The position numbers were made by a program, and so were the translations under genes. A model generated the notes under the pieces. That model was not told where the DNA came from and searched no databases. It was given only the letters and a program-made list of their open reading frames with translations. Below are positions 13,918 to 25,956 of a stretch of DNA of 64,000 nt, one piece after another. Source of the DNA: Terfezia claveryi (Eukaryota > Ascomycota > Pezizomycetes > Pezizales > Pezizaceae); NCBI GenBank assembly GCA_015179025.1, contig WHUX01000013.1, positions 124,001 to 188,000 of the forward strand. The letters are read 5' to 3'. How positions within the stretch are numbered: the stretch's first letter is position 1; the number at the start of each line of letters is the position of its first letter.

Positions 13918-15204
13918 TTACAAACTCCCTCCCTCTTCCACCTCCTCCACCATCCCCAAAACACCCAACTCTGTCCTCACCACCCTCTCAAACTCCTCCC
14001 TCCCCATCCCCACCACCTTCGCCAACCTAAACAAGCTCTTGATACTCGTACTAATATGCTGCTTGACCCCGGTCTCCGCCTGCAACTGTTGATTTGCAAG
14101 GTCTTCCAGAGCCGAGATACTCGCGCTGGGGCTACCTGACCGAGGGCTGGGGATTTTGATTTCTACAGACGCGAAGGGTGGGGTATGGGAGTGGATGGAG
14201 GCAGATTTTGAAGGGGAGGATGTTGGTGGGGAGAGAGGGATGGGGGGGAGGAAGGTTGAAGACTGTGATTGTGGTTGTGGTAGTGTTTGGGTAGGTTGAG
14301 GTTGGGGAAAGGCATTGGTGGTGGAAGAGTTGTAGTTGGAGTATATTGGCGGCGGGGCAGTATATGAATTTTCTTGGGATTGAGGTGGTTCCTTAACCTC
14401 CTCGCCACTGTCTAATGCCGGCTGGATATTAGCATATCTAGCGAAATAATCGTCTTCGGATTGTATCTGTGTCTGGTGCTGGACTGCGGGGGTCCGCGCG
14501 GGAGAGCGGTCGTACATATCCCAGTACGAATTATCTTCCTCGTCATCGCCTGGCGGCGGGAAAGAGAATGAGGGTGAGAGATATGAATTCGCTATTGGTT
14601 TGGAAGAGGGAGTAACCAACTGCGACTCCTTCATCGGCTCACTCTCAATCCTTCTCTTCTCCCTCTCTTCTCGAAATCCCCCTTCCGCAGAAGTAACAGT
14701 GGGATACCACTCCCCCCTTTCCGGCTCTTGTCCTTTGACCAGCCGTACATCTACAATCTTCCACCCCGCTCCTTCGTCCTTGTCCTCTTTCTCATCAACC
14801 CACACATACACAATCTCAATTCCCCGCTCAAGCAGCTCCACCCGGGCCTTAACTGTCTCCTCATCTACCCTTCTCACTCCCTTAAATTCATACTCACCGA
14901 TTTCGAATTCCCCGCTGGGGTGAGGGGAGAAATCCTGCTGGCTTAGATGTTGGCAGAACTCAGCACCGGTAGATGACCAGGTAAGGAGGGAGAGCCAGGA
15001 GTCTGTTGGGGAGCGGGGGCTGGTAGTTGTGGTTGCTGGGTTGTCGGGGATGAAGCTGGAGAGGAGGCGGACTCTTGAGCGGAGGATTGGGGCGAGGAGG
15101 GGGAGCAGGGAGGGAGGGGGTTGAGGGGAGGAGAAGGCGATAGGGATGTGTGCGAGGAAGGGGGGGAGGAGGTCTTCGACGGAGGGGGGTGGAATGAGAG
15201 CCAT
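13918..15204 (-). CDS. Uncharacterised proline/serine-rich protein
   Basis: This single-exon frame of 428 residues is the longest unexplained frame in the area. I do not recognise a family. Residues 1-175 look folded: MALIPPPSVEDLLPPFLAHIPIAF is followed by alternating hydrophobic stretches and a segment WKIVDVRLVKGQEPERGEWYPT. Residues 180-350 are low complexity (Pro, Ser, Gln, Thr) and probably disordered. The end returns to predicted helix, with LEDLANQQLQAETGVKQH and LFRLAKVVGMGREEFERVVR. The layout of a folded head, disordered middle and helical tail resembles fungal adaptor proteins, but that is only a shape argument. It is transcribed away from SLA1. Confidence 0.72.
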   Translation of the reverse strand: MALIPPPSVEDLLPPFLAHIPIAFSSPQPPPSLLPLLAPILRSRVRLLSSFIPDNPATTTTSPRSPTDSWLSLLTWSSTGAEFCQHLSQQDFSPHPSGEFEIGEYEFKGVRRVDEETVKARVELLERGIEIVYVWVDEKEDKDEGAGWKIVDVRLVKGQEPERGEWYPTVTSAEGGFREEREKRRIESEPMKESQLVTPSSKPIANSYLSPSFSFPPPGDDEEDNSYWDMYDRSPARTPAVQHQTQIQSEDDYFARYANIQPALDSGEEVKEPPQSQENSYTAPPPIYSNYNSSTTNAFPQPQPTQTLPQPQSQSSTFLPPIPLSPPTSSPSKSASIHSHTPPFASVEIKIPSPRSGSPSASISALEDLANQQLQAETGVKQHISTSIKSLFRLAKVVGMGREEFERVVRTELGVLGMVEEVEEGGSL

Positions 15205-17133
15205 TGTGGCGGGGTTTGTGATAGTTTGAGAGTTGGCGGACCGAGAGCTGAATGGTGGGTATATCGTATCTATCCCAGCTCAGCTGTAGTGCCCTAGTCC
15301 TAAGGATTCTGCAGTGTCTATGTCGTTATGTCGGTATACTGCTGTATTCATACAGGATGGAAACTCTTTTGCGTTATCACGAAGGAATCTTGGATTTGCC
15401 TGGCTCGGGGTATAGTATATATACGAGTACAGCGCAGGTTAAAGGGCGGTTTCCTGTCTTGCGGTGTGCTACCATGCGGCCGAGACTGCCGAATGATGAG
15501 GGCGTATTTGCCGTTTGTGTTATGTGTAGTGCAGTACAGCGTGCGGTATAGTCTGCCAACCAGACTACGTGCGGTAGTGGGATAGGCAAGACAGTCGACA
15601 CAGCACAATTGCGGAGGATTTACGTATGTATAATCTGCGAATGTGATATGTCGATGTGTATGTGGAGGACGGACAGCGCTACTCTGCGAGTCTTGATTCT
15701 CGGTCACAGGCCGGGTTTGCAGGGGGGGGGGGGTTCGCAAATACATGCGCTGGGGTGCTGGCGTTGTCGTTTGTCCACCCAGAAGAGCTCCTGCCAGGCA
15801 GGTATACCGTATATATTTATGTGTTTCATTCAGCATGAGGTACGCTGGAGGTTCCTGCTGCCTTATGACCTGCCATGGTGGACTTGGTGTGGCTCGGTTC
15901 GGGCGAAGGGAAGAGCGTCCGGGTATAAGGGTACCAGTCAGATGTCGGGGGGGAGGTGGTACCTAGGGTACGGCCATGGAGGCAGGATACCGGGATTTAT
16001 GCACATATATACATATATAGTGAAGGGAAATGGATATGGGGACACAGTGGCGGAAAGTGGCGGAAAGTGGCGGAGGGAGGGCAGTGGTGCAGCCAGAGGC
16101 TTGTACGGTGATATTTTTTTGAAGTTGATCTCAACATCTTAATCAGAGCGAAAGTGCCCTGAACAAGGTTCTCTATCTATGTATCTCTATCTATGTAACA
16201 TACAGTACACTATATCGTTTTCTGGGATATGGCTCTACCGTATGATTTATTTGGTATAGACCCGGTGCCGATTGGAATATGGCGCTGGCCGTCTCCAGAC
16301 TACACGGTCAGATGCTCACATCTCGCTACTCGCTACTCGCTACTCTACCGATATTTCTTTTCTTATATATATATTATATTTCACTCATACATACATAGGG
16401 AAACACCCTTTCGTTTCTGATTCTGACATGTGAACTGGGTGTCTTGCAGGATGTTTGTTTTGGCTGACGGATCCGCTGATCCTGTGGCGGGGGTGCAGCT
16501 AGGGGCAGGGGATTATCGAACGTTGAGTACCGGTACTGGGTATGTACCTAGTAAGTAACATACGGTATGTACATTGTGACGTGACTCTACAATTATATTG
16601 TCTTCTAATTTTGAACAATCCTATTGCCATGGAGTATGTATCAATTGGCATTCCGAAGCTTCCTGGAGCCCGGTCCCAGCATTAGATAAAACTTAAAAAC
16701 GGTTCTGGCCCGGGCCCTCGTGGATTGATCATAATCAGAGTGCTCCACCGCCCCCTGTGTTGCCCCTTTGCAAGTTCACTTTTGTTGTGACGGACTAGAA
16801 ACTTTTCCGATCAATTTAAAGAGCTGAGCATCACCAACATCTCGCACATAACTAGGGAAAATACGGTGAGAGTTTTCTGCAAACTTAATCACTCTAGCAA
16901 CCATAAACCTATACCAAGCTTCAGATCAGATTGCGGTGAGTGGCCGCGTAGTATCCAGAGACGAACCAAATTCCCACCCAACGCCAAACGCAAAGGGACC
17001 AACCAGGAAACTGGCTGGCCAGACCCTGATCGCCCCTTAAGAGGCTGAACTTACAGTGTCGTAATTACGTCCCGCTATTGCTCCGGATCTTCATCCATCA
17101 CGATATTCTAGCCCCCAAATAATCACCGTCAAA
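15205..17133. other. 1.9-kb divergent spacer before SLA1
   Basis: This spacer separates two divergent genes. It holds a G12 run near 15720, three GTGGCGGAAA-type units near 16047-16078, CTATCTATGTAT repeats near 16175 and three CGCTACT units near 16323-16343. Short open frames show no recognisable domain. I support no gene here. Confidence 0.5.
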
Positions 17134-20100
17134 ATGCCTTCGCACTTCCTGGGCATCTATGTCGTCCTCTACGACTATACGCCCCAAAGTGAGCAAGAGC
17201 TGTCGCTGAAGGAGGGGGATCTCCTATATGTGTTGGAAAAATCCGAGGATGACGATTGGTGGAAGGCCAAGAAGCGCACGCTGTTTACGGATGAGGATGA
17301 GCCTGAAGGTCTGGTGCCGTGCAACTATATCGAAGAGGTGAGTTGGATAGAGTCGTTTGATTGCAGTGTGGAAAGGGATGTTGAACCTCCCTTTTCGAGC
17401 TGCTTGCTTGTGGCCTAAAGTTATTCACCTGGATATGTCTCATAGGCGAAAACCATTGGCAAGGCAAAGGCAACATACGACTACACACGTCAAACCCAGG
17501 AGGAGCTTTCATTCACCGAAGATGCAATACTAGATGTCTATGACACCCAGGACCCCGACTGGACGCTGGTGGGATACAACGGTGAATATGGGTTTGCCCC
17601 GGCCAACTACATTGAGATAGATGAGCAAGGAGAGGAAGCCTCTCCATCCCCAGCTCCAGTCCCAGTCCCAGTTCCAGTGGTTGCTCGTCCCCCTCCAGCA
17701 CTCACCTTACCTCCTCGCTCGCACTCGCCTTCTCCCCCCCTCCCACCCTCACCCGGGATTGCCCCGCCAGACCTCGGGAAGCCTCTACCAACCCCCCAAC
17801 CCGAGTATGACGACCAGCCACCACCACCAACTCCTCCCCGTCCCGTTTCAATGGTTGGTGCCTCTTCCAACAATAGGATTTCAATGCCCCCCGGCCGGGC
17901 CCAGCAGGGGCCACCAAGCTCCAATAACTCCCGCTCTCCAAGAATGCAACAGCCATCTCCTCGTCGTGCTCGATTTGCAGATTACCCGGATTCAGACTCA
18001 GATGATGGCCCAAGCCTGCCCGTGAAGCGCCCACCACATGAACGACGTGCACAGAGACAACAAAGTGATTATGGTGACGACAGACTACACCCAGTCGAAC
18101 CTGGTTCACCTGGACACATCCCTCCCGGATATCGCACCTTCCCTGTTGCGGAGCTTATAGGGAAGAAGAAACACGCGGGATTACTCGCCCTGGGCCCAGA
18201 CCGTATCATCCTTATTCCAGACAAATCGACTCTCCCTAGGCAGGAGTGGTCGATTGAGAATATGTTGAACTATTCTGTTGAAGGGAAGCATGTCTTCATC
18301 GACTGCAATTATCCCACCAAGGCTATGGACTTGCATGCTGGATCTAAGGAGGGGGCAGCTGAGATTTTCAGTGCACTGGGAGAGATCAATGGTGCAGCAA
18401 GGGCTGCAGGGCTGCGGGAGGTCCTTTCTGCTGCTGAGAACAAGTACAAGAGATCAGAAGCAATTGGTACCATATTGTGGGACTTTGTTGCTGGCGGGCA
18501 GGATGAAGTCTCTGTAGCTGCTGGTGATGAGGTTACAATTCTAGACGACAAGGACGCTGATTGGTGGTTAGTCAAGAGGACTGTCAATGGCGAGGAGGGG
18601 GTAGTGCCTAGTAGTTACGTCGAGCGGGGCAGGACGGATATTGCTGCAAGCATCGATGGGAAGACTAAGGAAGCTAAGGCCAGAAATAGTGTTCACGGTA
18701 GTGACTATGCCCGCATGAGCTCGTCCCCTAGTTTGCCATCTGGGGTTCAGCTGCCCGTGAGAACTACGAGCCTGGCAAGTAAGAGGCAGAACGGAGAAGT
18801 GCAGCCACAAAAGACCAGTAATTCTATCCCCCATAGAGAAGTTTTCAGAGTGCTGACTTATTGACAGAACCAGAAGCATCGAAATTGCGAACATGGACTG
18901 ACCGTAGTAAGACCTTCAAGGTCGAGGCCCAATTCCTTGGGTGCAGGGAGGGTAAGATCCATCTACACAAAAGTAATGGTGTCAAGATCGCAGTCCCGGT
19001 AGCAAAGATGTCCGTTGAAGATTTGGAATATGTGGAGAGAATAACTGGTCTCTCCCTTGACGAGGATAAGCCCCTGTCATATGTCAAGAACCAGCAGGGG
19101 CAACAATCTCACCAGCAGAGACTGCAGCAACAAAAGCCACAATCAGGGATTACGATTGAGAAGCCCTCAAGTAGAGCATCACAGGACAAGAAGAATGAAT
19201 ATGACTGGTTTGACTTTTTTTTGGGATGTGGTATTGACTTGGGACAATGCCAACGATATGCACTCAACTTCCAGAAGGAAAACATGGATGAGACGTTTTT
19301 ACCAGAGCTTACCGCAAGTTCAATGAGGAGCCTGGGCATGAAGGAGGGTGATATCATAAGGGCAACCAAATTTCTAGATAACAAATACAACCGGAATGGA
19401 TCTGATGGCGGTAAGAAGGCAGTTAGCTTTGGAAGTACGGAGGTCATTGGCGAGAATGGAGGTGAGGGCTCCGGTGGGCTGTTTAGCGGTCCTGGTGGTG
19501 TACTCAAGAACAATACAGGCAGAAAAGGCAGGCCGGCGCCTGCAGTAGTAACAAGCGATACGGTAGACCCGAACGCCTTCTTGCAGAAGCCCTCGCCCCC
19601 ACCTGCTTCCAAATCTCCGGGTGGTTCTCCTGGCGGGTTTGAGGATGACGCATGGGCCCCGAAGCCTTCGAAACAAGTGGATCCACTGAAGCCTGCCACG
19701 CCGCCCGTGCCCACGCAGCCGACCCCTCCCCCTCCTGCCCCAGCTCCAGTTGTGCACCCCGATATTGCAGGATTATCGTTGGATACGCCGCCTTTGCAGC
19801 CAACGACTGTCAGCCCTCCATCTCCACTGCCGCAGCCACAGACTAGTATCTCTTCTCAACCTTCGTTCGCAGCGCAAGCAAGACAGAGACCCGCTGCTCC
19901 ATCATCAGCAGGCCCCGCTACTGGTTCACTAATAATACCCCCTCCACCCCCCAGCGACCCATCTCCGCTCCGCAAACCTTCCAGCCAAACTCAATGGGTA
20001 GTACTCCTTTGCAGCCACAGATGACTGGGTTACCCCTTACATCTACAGCCCCACCAGGGCAGCTTTCTATGGCTGACCAGTTACATAACATGCGGATGGC

Positions 20101-20740
20101 GCAGATTCAACAACAACAGGAATCCCTTGCGCAGACTCAACGCATGATCTTGGCACAAATGACTGGAGCAAACCCGCTCATTGCACACGCTACTGGTCTT
20201 ACACAACAACACCAACAGCAGGCGAATATTCCACCCCAGCAGCCTAGTGGATTCATGAACGGATTACCGACGTTGCAGCAGCCACAGCCGCAGATGCCGC
20301 AGCAGAGTTTCCAGCCACTGATCAATCAGCCTACGGGGATGATGCCACAGCCAACAGGAATGATGGGACAGCCTAGGATGCCTCAGCCTACGGAAATGGG
20401 AATGGGCATGGGTATGGGTATGGCAGGGGGGATGGCAGGGATGAGAGCACCGGGACAGCCGATCACCATGCCAGTTAATAGTCTCCTGCAGCCGGCGCTA
20501 GTGCCCCAGCAGACGGGGTTGATGCAGCCATTGAAACCACAGGCTACGGGGCCACCACCGCCAGTGAGGTTTGGCGTGCAGCCTGGAGCGCCGAAGCTAG
20601 CGCCACAGCCGACGGGAAAGAGGGCGAATTTGAGTCAGGCTAGTAAGTTATTTGATTCTCCATCTCTTCGTTGGATGCTTTCGTTTATCCCTGAGCTAAC
20701 AAATGTGGTGGTAGCGCCGGAAAATCCATTTGGATTCTAG
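17134..20740 (+). CDS. SLA1: Sla1 endocytic actin-patch adaptor
   Basis: Sla1 links clathrin-dependent endocytic cargo to Las17/WASP and Arp2/3 actin assembly at cortical patches. Exons are 17134-17337, 17446-18778, 18868-20642 and 20715-20740, about 1112 residues after repair. SH3-1 begins at residue 7 (VVLYDYTPQSEQELSLKEGD), SH3-2 follows (AKATYDYTRQTQEELSF) and SH3-3 is TILWDFVAGGQDEVSVAAGD. The SHD1 cargo-binding domain (TWTDRSKTFKVEAQFLG) and the SAM-like SHD2 (DFFLGCGIDLGQCQRYA) come next. The tail has repeated LxxQxTG motifs and ends PENPFGF. The frame shifts at a C6 run (19947-19952): one extra C joins IPPPPP to QRPISAPQTFQPNS, the expected continuation. Confidence 0.94.
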
Positions 20741-22486
20741 AAATTATTGTAAAAGCGAGAAGAGAAACGAGCGGTCACATTCCTTCCCTCTTTCCTTACC
20801 ATATCCTTCTCTGTTTTTATTGTCCTATGCCCCATTTTTCTTATAAGCAAGGCTCACAAGTTATCTATCTACCTACCCTTAGTCTACCCCTACCCTCATT
20901 CCTTACATCTTTTTTTTTTTTTTTTTCCCTTTGAAAACTGGTAATATTGCTTATGAGTTTCACCTACCCACCTTAGTAAAGCGGACACATGTGCCCTATC
21001 AGACTTTTTCTTAGTTGTAAATCTTTTTTGTCAGCGTCTCGCCCTTTTGCGTTCTTCCCTTGCGTTTGTTTGTTTTATTTGGAACTATTTTTATCGGTTG
21101 CGGGGGTTGGGGTCGTGGGGTGGAATGGAGTGGAGATAAGCTAGAGTATAGCTGAAGTAGAACTGGTGGGATAGTTTGGAATTGAAGATTGATATTGAGC
21201 TTATATATATATATATATATGACGTAGGGATGTATAATTGTGGGTTTGTGGTTGAATTTTGTGGGGTTTAATCTTCTGTACCGTGCATTGATGGTGCGTC
21301 GGTATAGTCATTGACTGCTCACGGTTACCCTCAGCTGACTATATGATCTCATTATCTGGTGACCAGTCTGCGACCCTCCGTTACGTTCCTCTACAGTATT
21401 TATTATATCTCTTTTTATTTATACTTGAATTTACACTATCCTGCCTATCTTGCCAAACATAGATCTCCGGGAGATGCCAGCGTCGTTGATACAGTGCCCC
21501 CACATTACAGATTCTGTCGCGAACCCACTGAGGAGCCCCAAAGCATTGCATTGTTACGGCTTTAACAATAGCAACTGTTTGAGTCAGGGCGGGAGATTTT
21601 GATGATGTGATGGTACCCTCATTCTGAGCTCAGAGTAGCCCGTTCCGCAAGTAGCTAAGATAAACAATCCCTAGTTATCAGCTTTTTGAATTAAAGCTAT
21701 AGTGGTTATGGCTTTTAAGTGGTGGAAAAGCCTGTGATGGTGCTCCTAAGTTTCTAGAACGACTGATTGGCGTTGAATTAAGGTACATTCATCCGTAAAG
21801 CTATACCAGTTACCTACTACAGTAGGTGCATAAACAAAAAGTTGTAGGAAATAATTAGCCTGGATAAATACAAAAACTCTCAGTGCTGAAACCAGATAAT
21901 GGTGGACTCAACAGTTCTGGAATGGCCATGGACCCCAGCTTACCCTCAACCCTTCGCTTACTCAGCGCACTCGCGCCATCCAAAACAGTATCAAGATGCA
22001 TGACATAGAACATTCCATACATGATCAGTACGTAGTAGGCATGTATGATCGATGTGTATACGATGCGTACTCATCTGCAAACCCCAGGCGTGAAACCAGG
22101 GAACAATCAATTATGTACAGGGTTAGTTTCCGGGGCGGAGGAAACAGTGACAAATGAGAAATATGACTAGGCAGTTGACGGCCATATCGGTTTGCTGTGT
22201 GGCCACGGAGGAGCAGGAGGAGGAGGAGGGAATACGTATCGTACCTACACGACAAGAGCTCCGCTGGTTGGTCTGAGATTGAGATTAGAAGGCTGCCCCT
22301 GCCGTGCTTTTAGACCTTAAATTATCACGTCTCTGGTAGTTCTACAGTCTAGCTAGCTAAGCTTTCGACATTCGTGACGGTGCCTGAACCCCTCAACCTA
22401 TTTTATTCCGACTTCCTCGTTTTTCTTTCTTTATACAGATCCCACTCGAGTCCAGCCCACGTGTGGGTACAAAAATCCATTCAGCA
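20741..22486. other. SLA1/PTC7 spacer
   Basis: The first part is the T-rich SLA1 3' flank, with a T-tract near 20911 and an (AT)9-like run near 21201-21219. Two copies of the GAGGGTAA motif lie at about 21323 (minus, variant) and 21940 (minus, exact). No gene is supported. Confidence 0.5.
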
Positions 22487-24501
22487 ATGCCAGTCAGTGC
22501 GGGAGTTCGGGCAGGCATTCTACGGCAGGCTGTGTGGAGGATAGCAATAAGGTCGGGGTTAATAAGAAACCATGGGCTCAGTGCTGGCCTTGGGATGAGG
22601 ATGCCGTGGAATGTGGTCGCTGTATGTTGTTCGTGCTATCTCTGCTTCCCGAGTATCGTCCCATGTCTCTCCATTCTATTGTATTGCGGAGGGGTTGAAT
22701 CGAATTGAATCCAAGGCGAGATGGATGATTGAATTGTTGTACATACGAACGACTACAGTATTGGCAATTGACTGATACCGGACTGCTACTCTTTTAGATT
22801 CACCAAAGAGCACCCTCACCAGCACAAGCACACGTCCACACAACACCATCATTGCGAGCCCGAGTGCCTGTTCTATCCTCAAAAATGGGCATCAAGTCCA
22901 TCACGCACACGCAGACAACGGGCTCGACTACATCTACTCCTACTACTGCTACTACTATAACTTCAACCGTGATCCCCCCAACCGCCGCTCTCAGCACGCC
23001 CCTCCGCAGAATATCAACGCACAATGATGTCCCTCCTCGAACCTCCGCCCGGCTAAGCAGCCGCTCCACCACCCCAGCATCGTCAAAACGAGACCCTCCC
23101 CCAATACCAGCCCGATTAAAACCCCCTCCCAGGCGTACGCTCAGCACATGTGCAACTACAACCTCACCTAGTAACCTCACTTATCATATAGCGGCGAGTT
23201 ACAGTCCCAAGCAGAAGCCCTACGAGCCAGCGGCAATGTCATTCAACTTTAACCCGTACAACCGGGTAAAGATTGAAGGTAACAGCCAAGGAGCAGAGAG
23301 CTACGGGCCAGTGGGTGGGGCTCGGAATTACGAGGAGAGGAAGAAAGCCCGGCCGGATACAGGACAGGATGCATTCTTCGTTAGCAGGATTGGGGGTAGT
23401 GGGGGTGTTGCGATGGGTGTAGTAGGTTACCTCCCCATCCCCCCCGGCGTAGATGGGGGCGAGTAAGTTAACGTTATGGGAATTGGACAGGCAGACGGCG
23501 TAGGAGGATATTCGCATTACGGAATCGACTCTGCGGATTTCTCGCATACACTGTGCGAGAATATGGCTTTGCTAGCTCATAATTATACGAAGCCGGGGGG
23601 AAATCTCCATCCTAGGACGTTATTGCATAATGGATACCAGCTGCTTTTGGAGTTGAAAGACGTTAAAGGGGGGGCAAGCACTGCATGTGTGGGGACTATT
23701 AGACCAGATGGAGTGTTGATGGTTGCAAAGTAAGTTTTCCCCCTGGGGCCCAATATACAACTTATCTCTCGATTCTAACTTTGGGGCAGTCTCGGTGACT
23801 CCGGGTTCCTAATCCTCCGGCATGGAAAAGTCCACTACTTTTCCACCCCCCAAACTCATGCCTTCAACACCCCCTACCAGCTCTCCGTCGTCCCCCCAGA
23901 AGTCCTCGATCAATCCCGCCTCTTTGGCGGGGATTTCCTCTGTGATTTACCAAAGGACGCACAGGTCACGAGCCATAATCTGGAGAATGGCGATGTGGTG
24001 GTGTTTGCGACGGATGGGGTGTGGGATAATCTTTTTCCTAGTCAGGTGTTACAGATTGTGTGTCAGGAGATGCTTGGAGCGGGAGGGTGGAATTTAGGAC
24101 CTCCGAATAATAATACAGACACCAACACCACCTCCACCACCACAACTACTACTTCACCTACACTCAAGCCGGGAGAGCAAGTAGATGAGGGATATGTCTC
24201 AGCTACCTCCACCCCACCACCATCCCCTCCCCTCCCATCCCAATCCCAATCGGCTCCGGGGGGTGGATATATCCAGCCATCCCCAACTTTATACAAATCT
24301 ACCCAACCGCAAGACGGCACAGGCCTGCAGAGTATTATTGCGAAAGCTATTGCTGGGAAGGCAAAGAGCGCGAGTTTGAATAGACATGTGGATGGGCCGT
24401 TTGCGAAGGAAGTGAGGAGGGTGTTGCCGGGAGAGGAGTTTAGGGGCGGGAAGAGGGATGATATTTGTGTTGTTGTGGGGGTGGTGGTTGGGGAAGTTTA
24501 G
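22487..24501 (+). CDS. PTC7: Mitochondrial PP2C phosphatase Ptc7
   Basis: Ptc7 is a type 2C Ser/Thr phosphatase that in yeast activates coenzyme Q synthesis in mitochondria. Exons 22487-22621, 22798-23421, 23491-23729 and 23790-24501 give 569 residues. The first exon (MPVSAGVRAGILRQAVWRIA) is Arg-rich without acids, fitting a mitochondrial targeting sequence. PP2C motifs are DTGQDAFFVS, VADGVGG (metal-binding Asp), TACVGTI, NLGDSGF, FATDGVWDNL and the closing GKRDDICVVV. A Thr/Pro-rich insert of about 70 residues (24100-24300) separates the last two motifs. Exon 1 is inferred from the open phase and the acceptor at 22797; an alternative start at 22885 would lack the presequence. Confidence 0.87.
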
Positions 24502-25956
24502 GGGTTGGGGTGGGTGGAGGTAGGGGAGATGAGGAGGGGGGATGGTGGGATGGATATAGGTTGGGGTTAGAGGAAGAAATAGTGCAGGGGCTGTATAATG
24601 CAGCTTTCTTCATGTGCTTTTGAGATGAGATTGTAGTGGTATGTTGCAATGTGGGCTCTATATAGTGTTGTTTTTGTGTTTTAGCTAAACTTCGTGGTCA
24701 TATCTTTGGTGCAGGCAGGTACAACGGTATATAGATGGATAACTAGGTTCGGGAATAGGAAATTTCTCTTTTTTATTTTTTTTTTCTCGTTTGGCTCTGG
24801 AGTGGAGTGGACTTTATATGGATTGGCATGGCGTCATTCCGGGGAAGTGGGGATTTGCAGATAGAGATATAGGAAGATACGGATAAAATAATATGTTTCG
24901 ATAGCTTCAAAGGTATTTTTTTTTTGCTACTGTAGTATATTCATACGCTGCATGTAGTTAAATAGTGGTAATTAATAATTTGGGTATTTGTAATATTGAG
25001 ACTCTCAAATGTTCTGAATTCTGACACTTTGCATGCTCTCATTTAGTTCAACCTCTATAGTTATAATGTACAACCTCTCTAAAAATGGATGATCAGTTCA
25101 TGAAAGCCAGCCTTTCCGGGATGGGGAGAAGCACGGAAAAAAAGGTGTTGTGTTTGTCGGCTTAAATAACTTGTTTCCTTGCAAACATTAGCCCCTAGCT
25201 AAAATGCCAAATGGTTTTGTCAAAGTCCCGTACCAGTTCTCCCGTTTGAGAGCAGACCAGGTTGACTAGGTAGGTGTTTTCGCGGGTTTTTTCACCATAA
25301 TATTTTGACATTAGTTTTTTTTTTTTTTTTTTTTTTTTGGGGGGGGTCCGACAACAACAACACAAATACGACAGGATCTCAACTAGTCTCGACCCCGAGA
25401 TGGAGAAGAAGCTCAAGCTGCTGCATGGGTATGGATGGGTCTATGGTTACAGTACTCGGAGTAACTTCAAACACATCGAAGAAATTCTAAATCGAAAGGA
25501 ACCCAAAACTCAAGACAAATCGATGCAATTAAGAAAAGATACCGGTATGTGCTTATCGAGTACATATACATATTAGCACCGTTTAGGGTGATGTAGGATA
25601 TGCAGTTGTAGAGGATGTAATAAGAGAAGACTGTAGAGAGGTGCTCTGTGATAAATAAAGTATAGGTATTGAGGGTAACAACAGCCACTTACTTATGTAG
25701 GTGTGCTCATACAATGAAGTAGGCCTCAAAGGGTCTTGAAGAGCTAGGGATTAGATGACATAGATGGTATGGGAAACGAATATGTATGACATGCATACGT
25801 TCATGCACGCAAACATTCCATTCCCCCCAAAAAAAATTGTCATGAAAAGAAGCAAAGAAAAAATATCTACTATCGAAACAAAAAAACTAAAATATACTTC
25901 ATTCGTTTATTCTAACTAAATTTTACCCTCCCCAAAATTATGACTTCATACCACAT
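24502..25956. other. PTC7/YOS9 convergent spacer
   Basis: This convergent spacer contains a T24 tract directly followed by G8 (25315-25346), then a short stretch at 25360-25540 that looks coding-like, and a TTGAGGGTAA at 25669-25678. No complete gene is supported. Confidence 0.5.

Noticed and set aside
15348..15836. 162-codon frame in the spacer before SLA1
   Set aside because: No recognisable domain, overlapping open frames on both strands and no splice-consistent extension.
19974..20010. Intron to explain the SLA1 frame change (GTAGTACTCC to GCAG)
   Set aside because: It would be only 17 nt, far below any known spliceosomal intron.
22852..22887. PTC7 start inside exon 2 (ATG 22885)
   Set aside because: The frame is open further back to an AG acceptor and joins in phase to an Arg-rich first exon, which gives the expected mitochondrial presequence.
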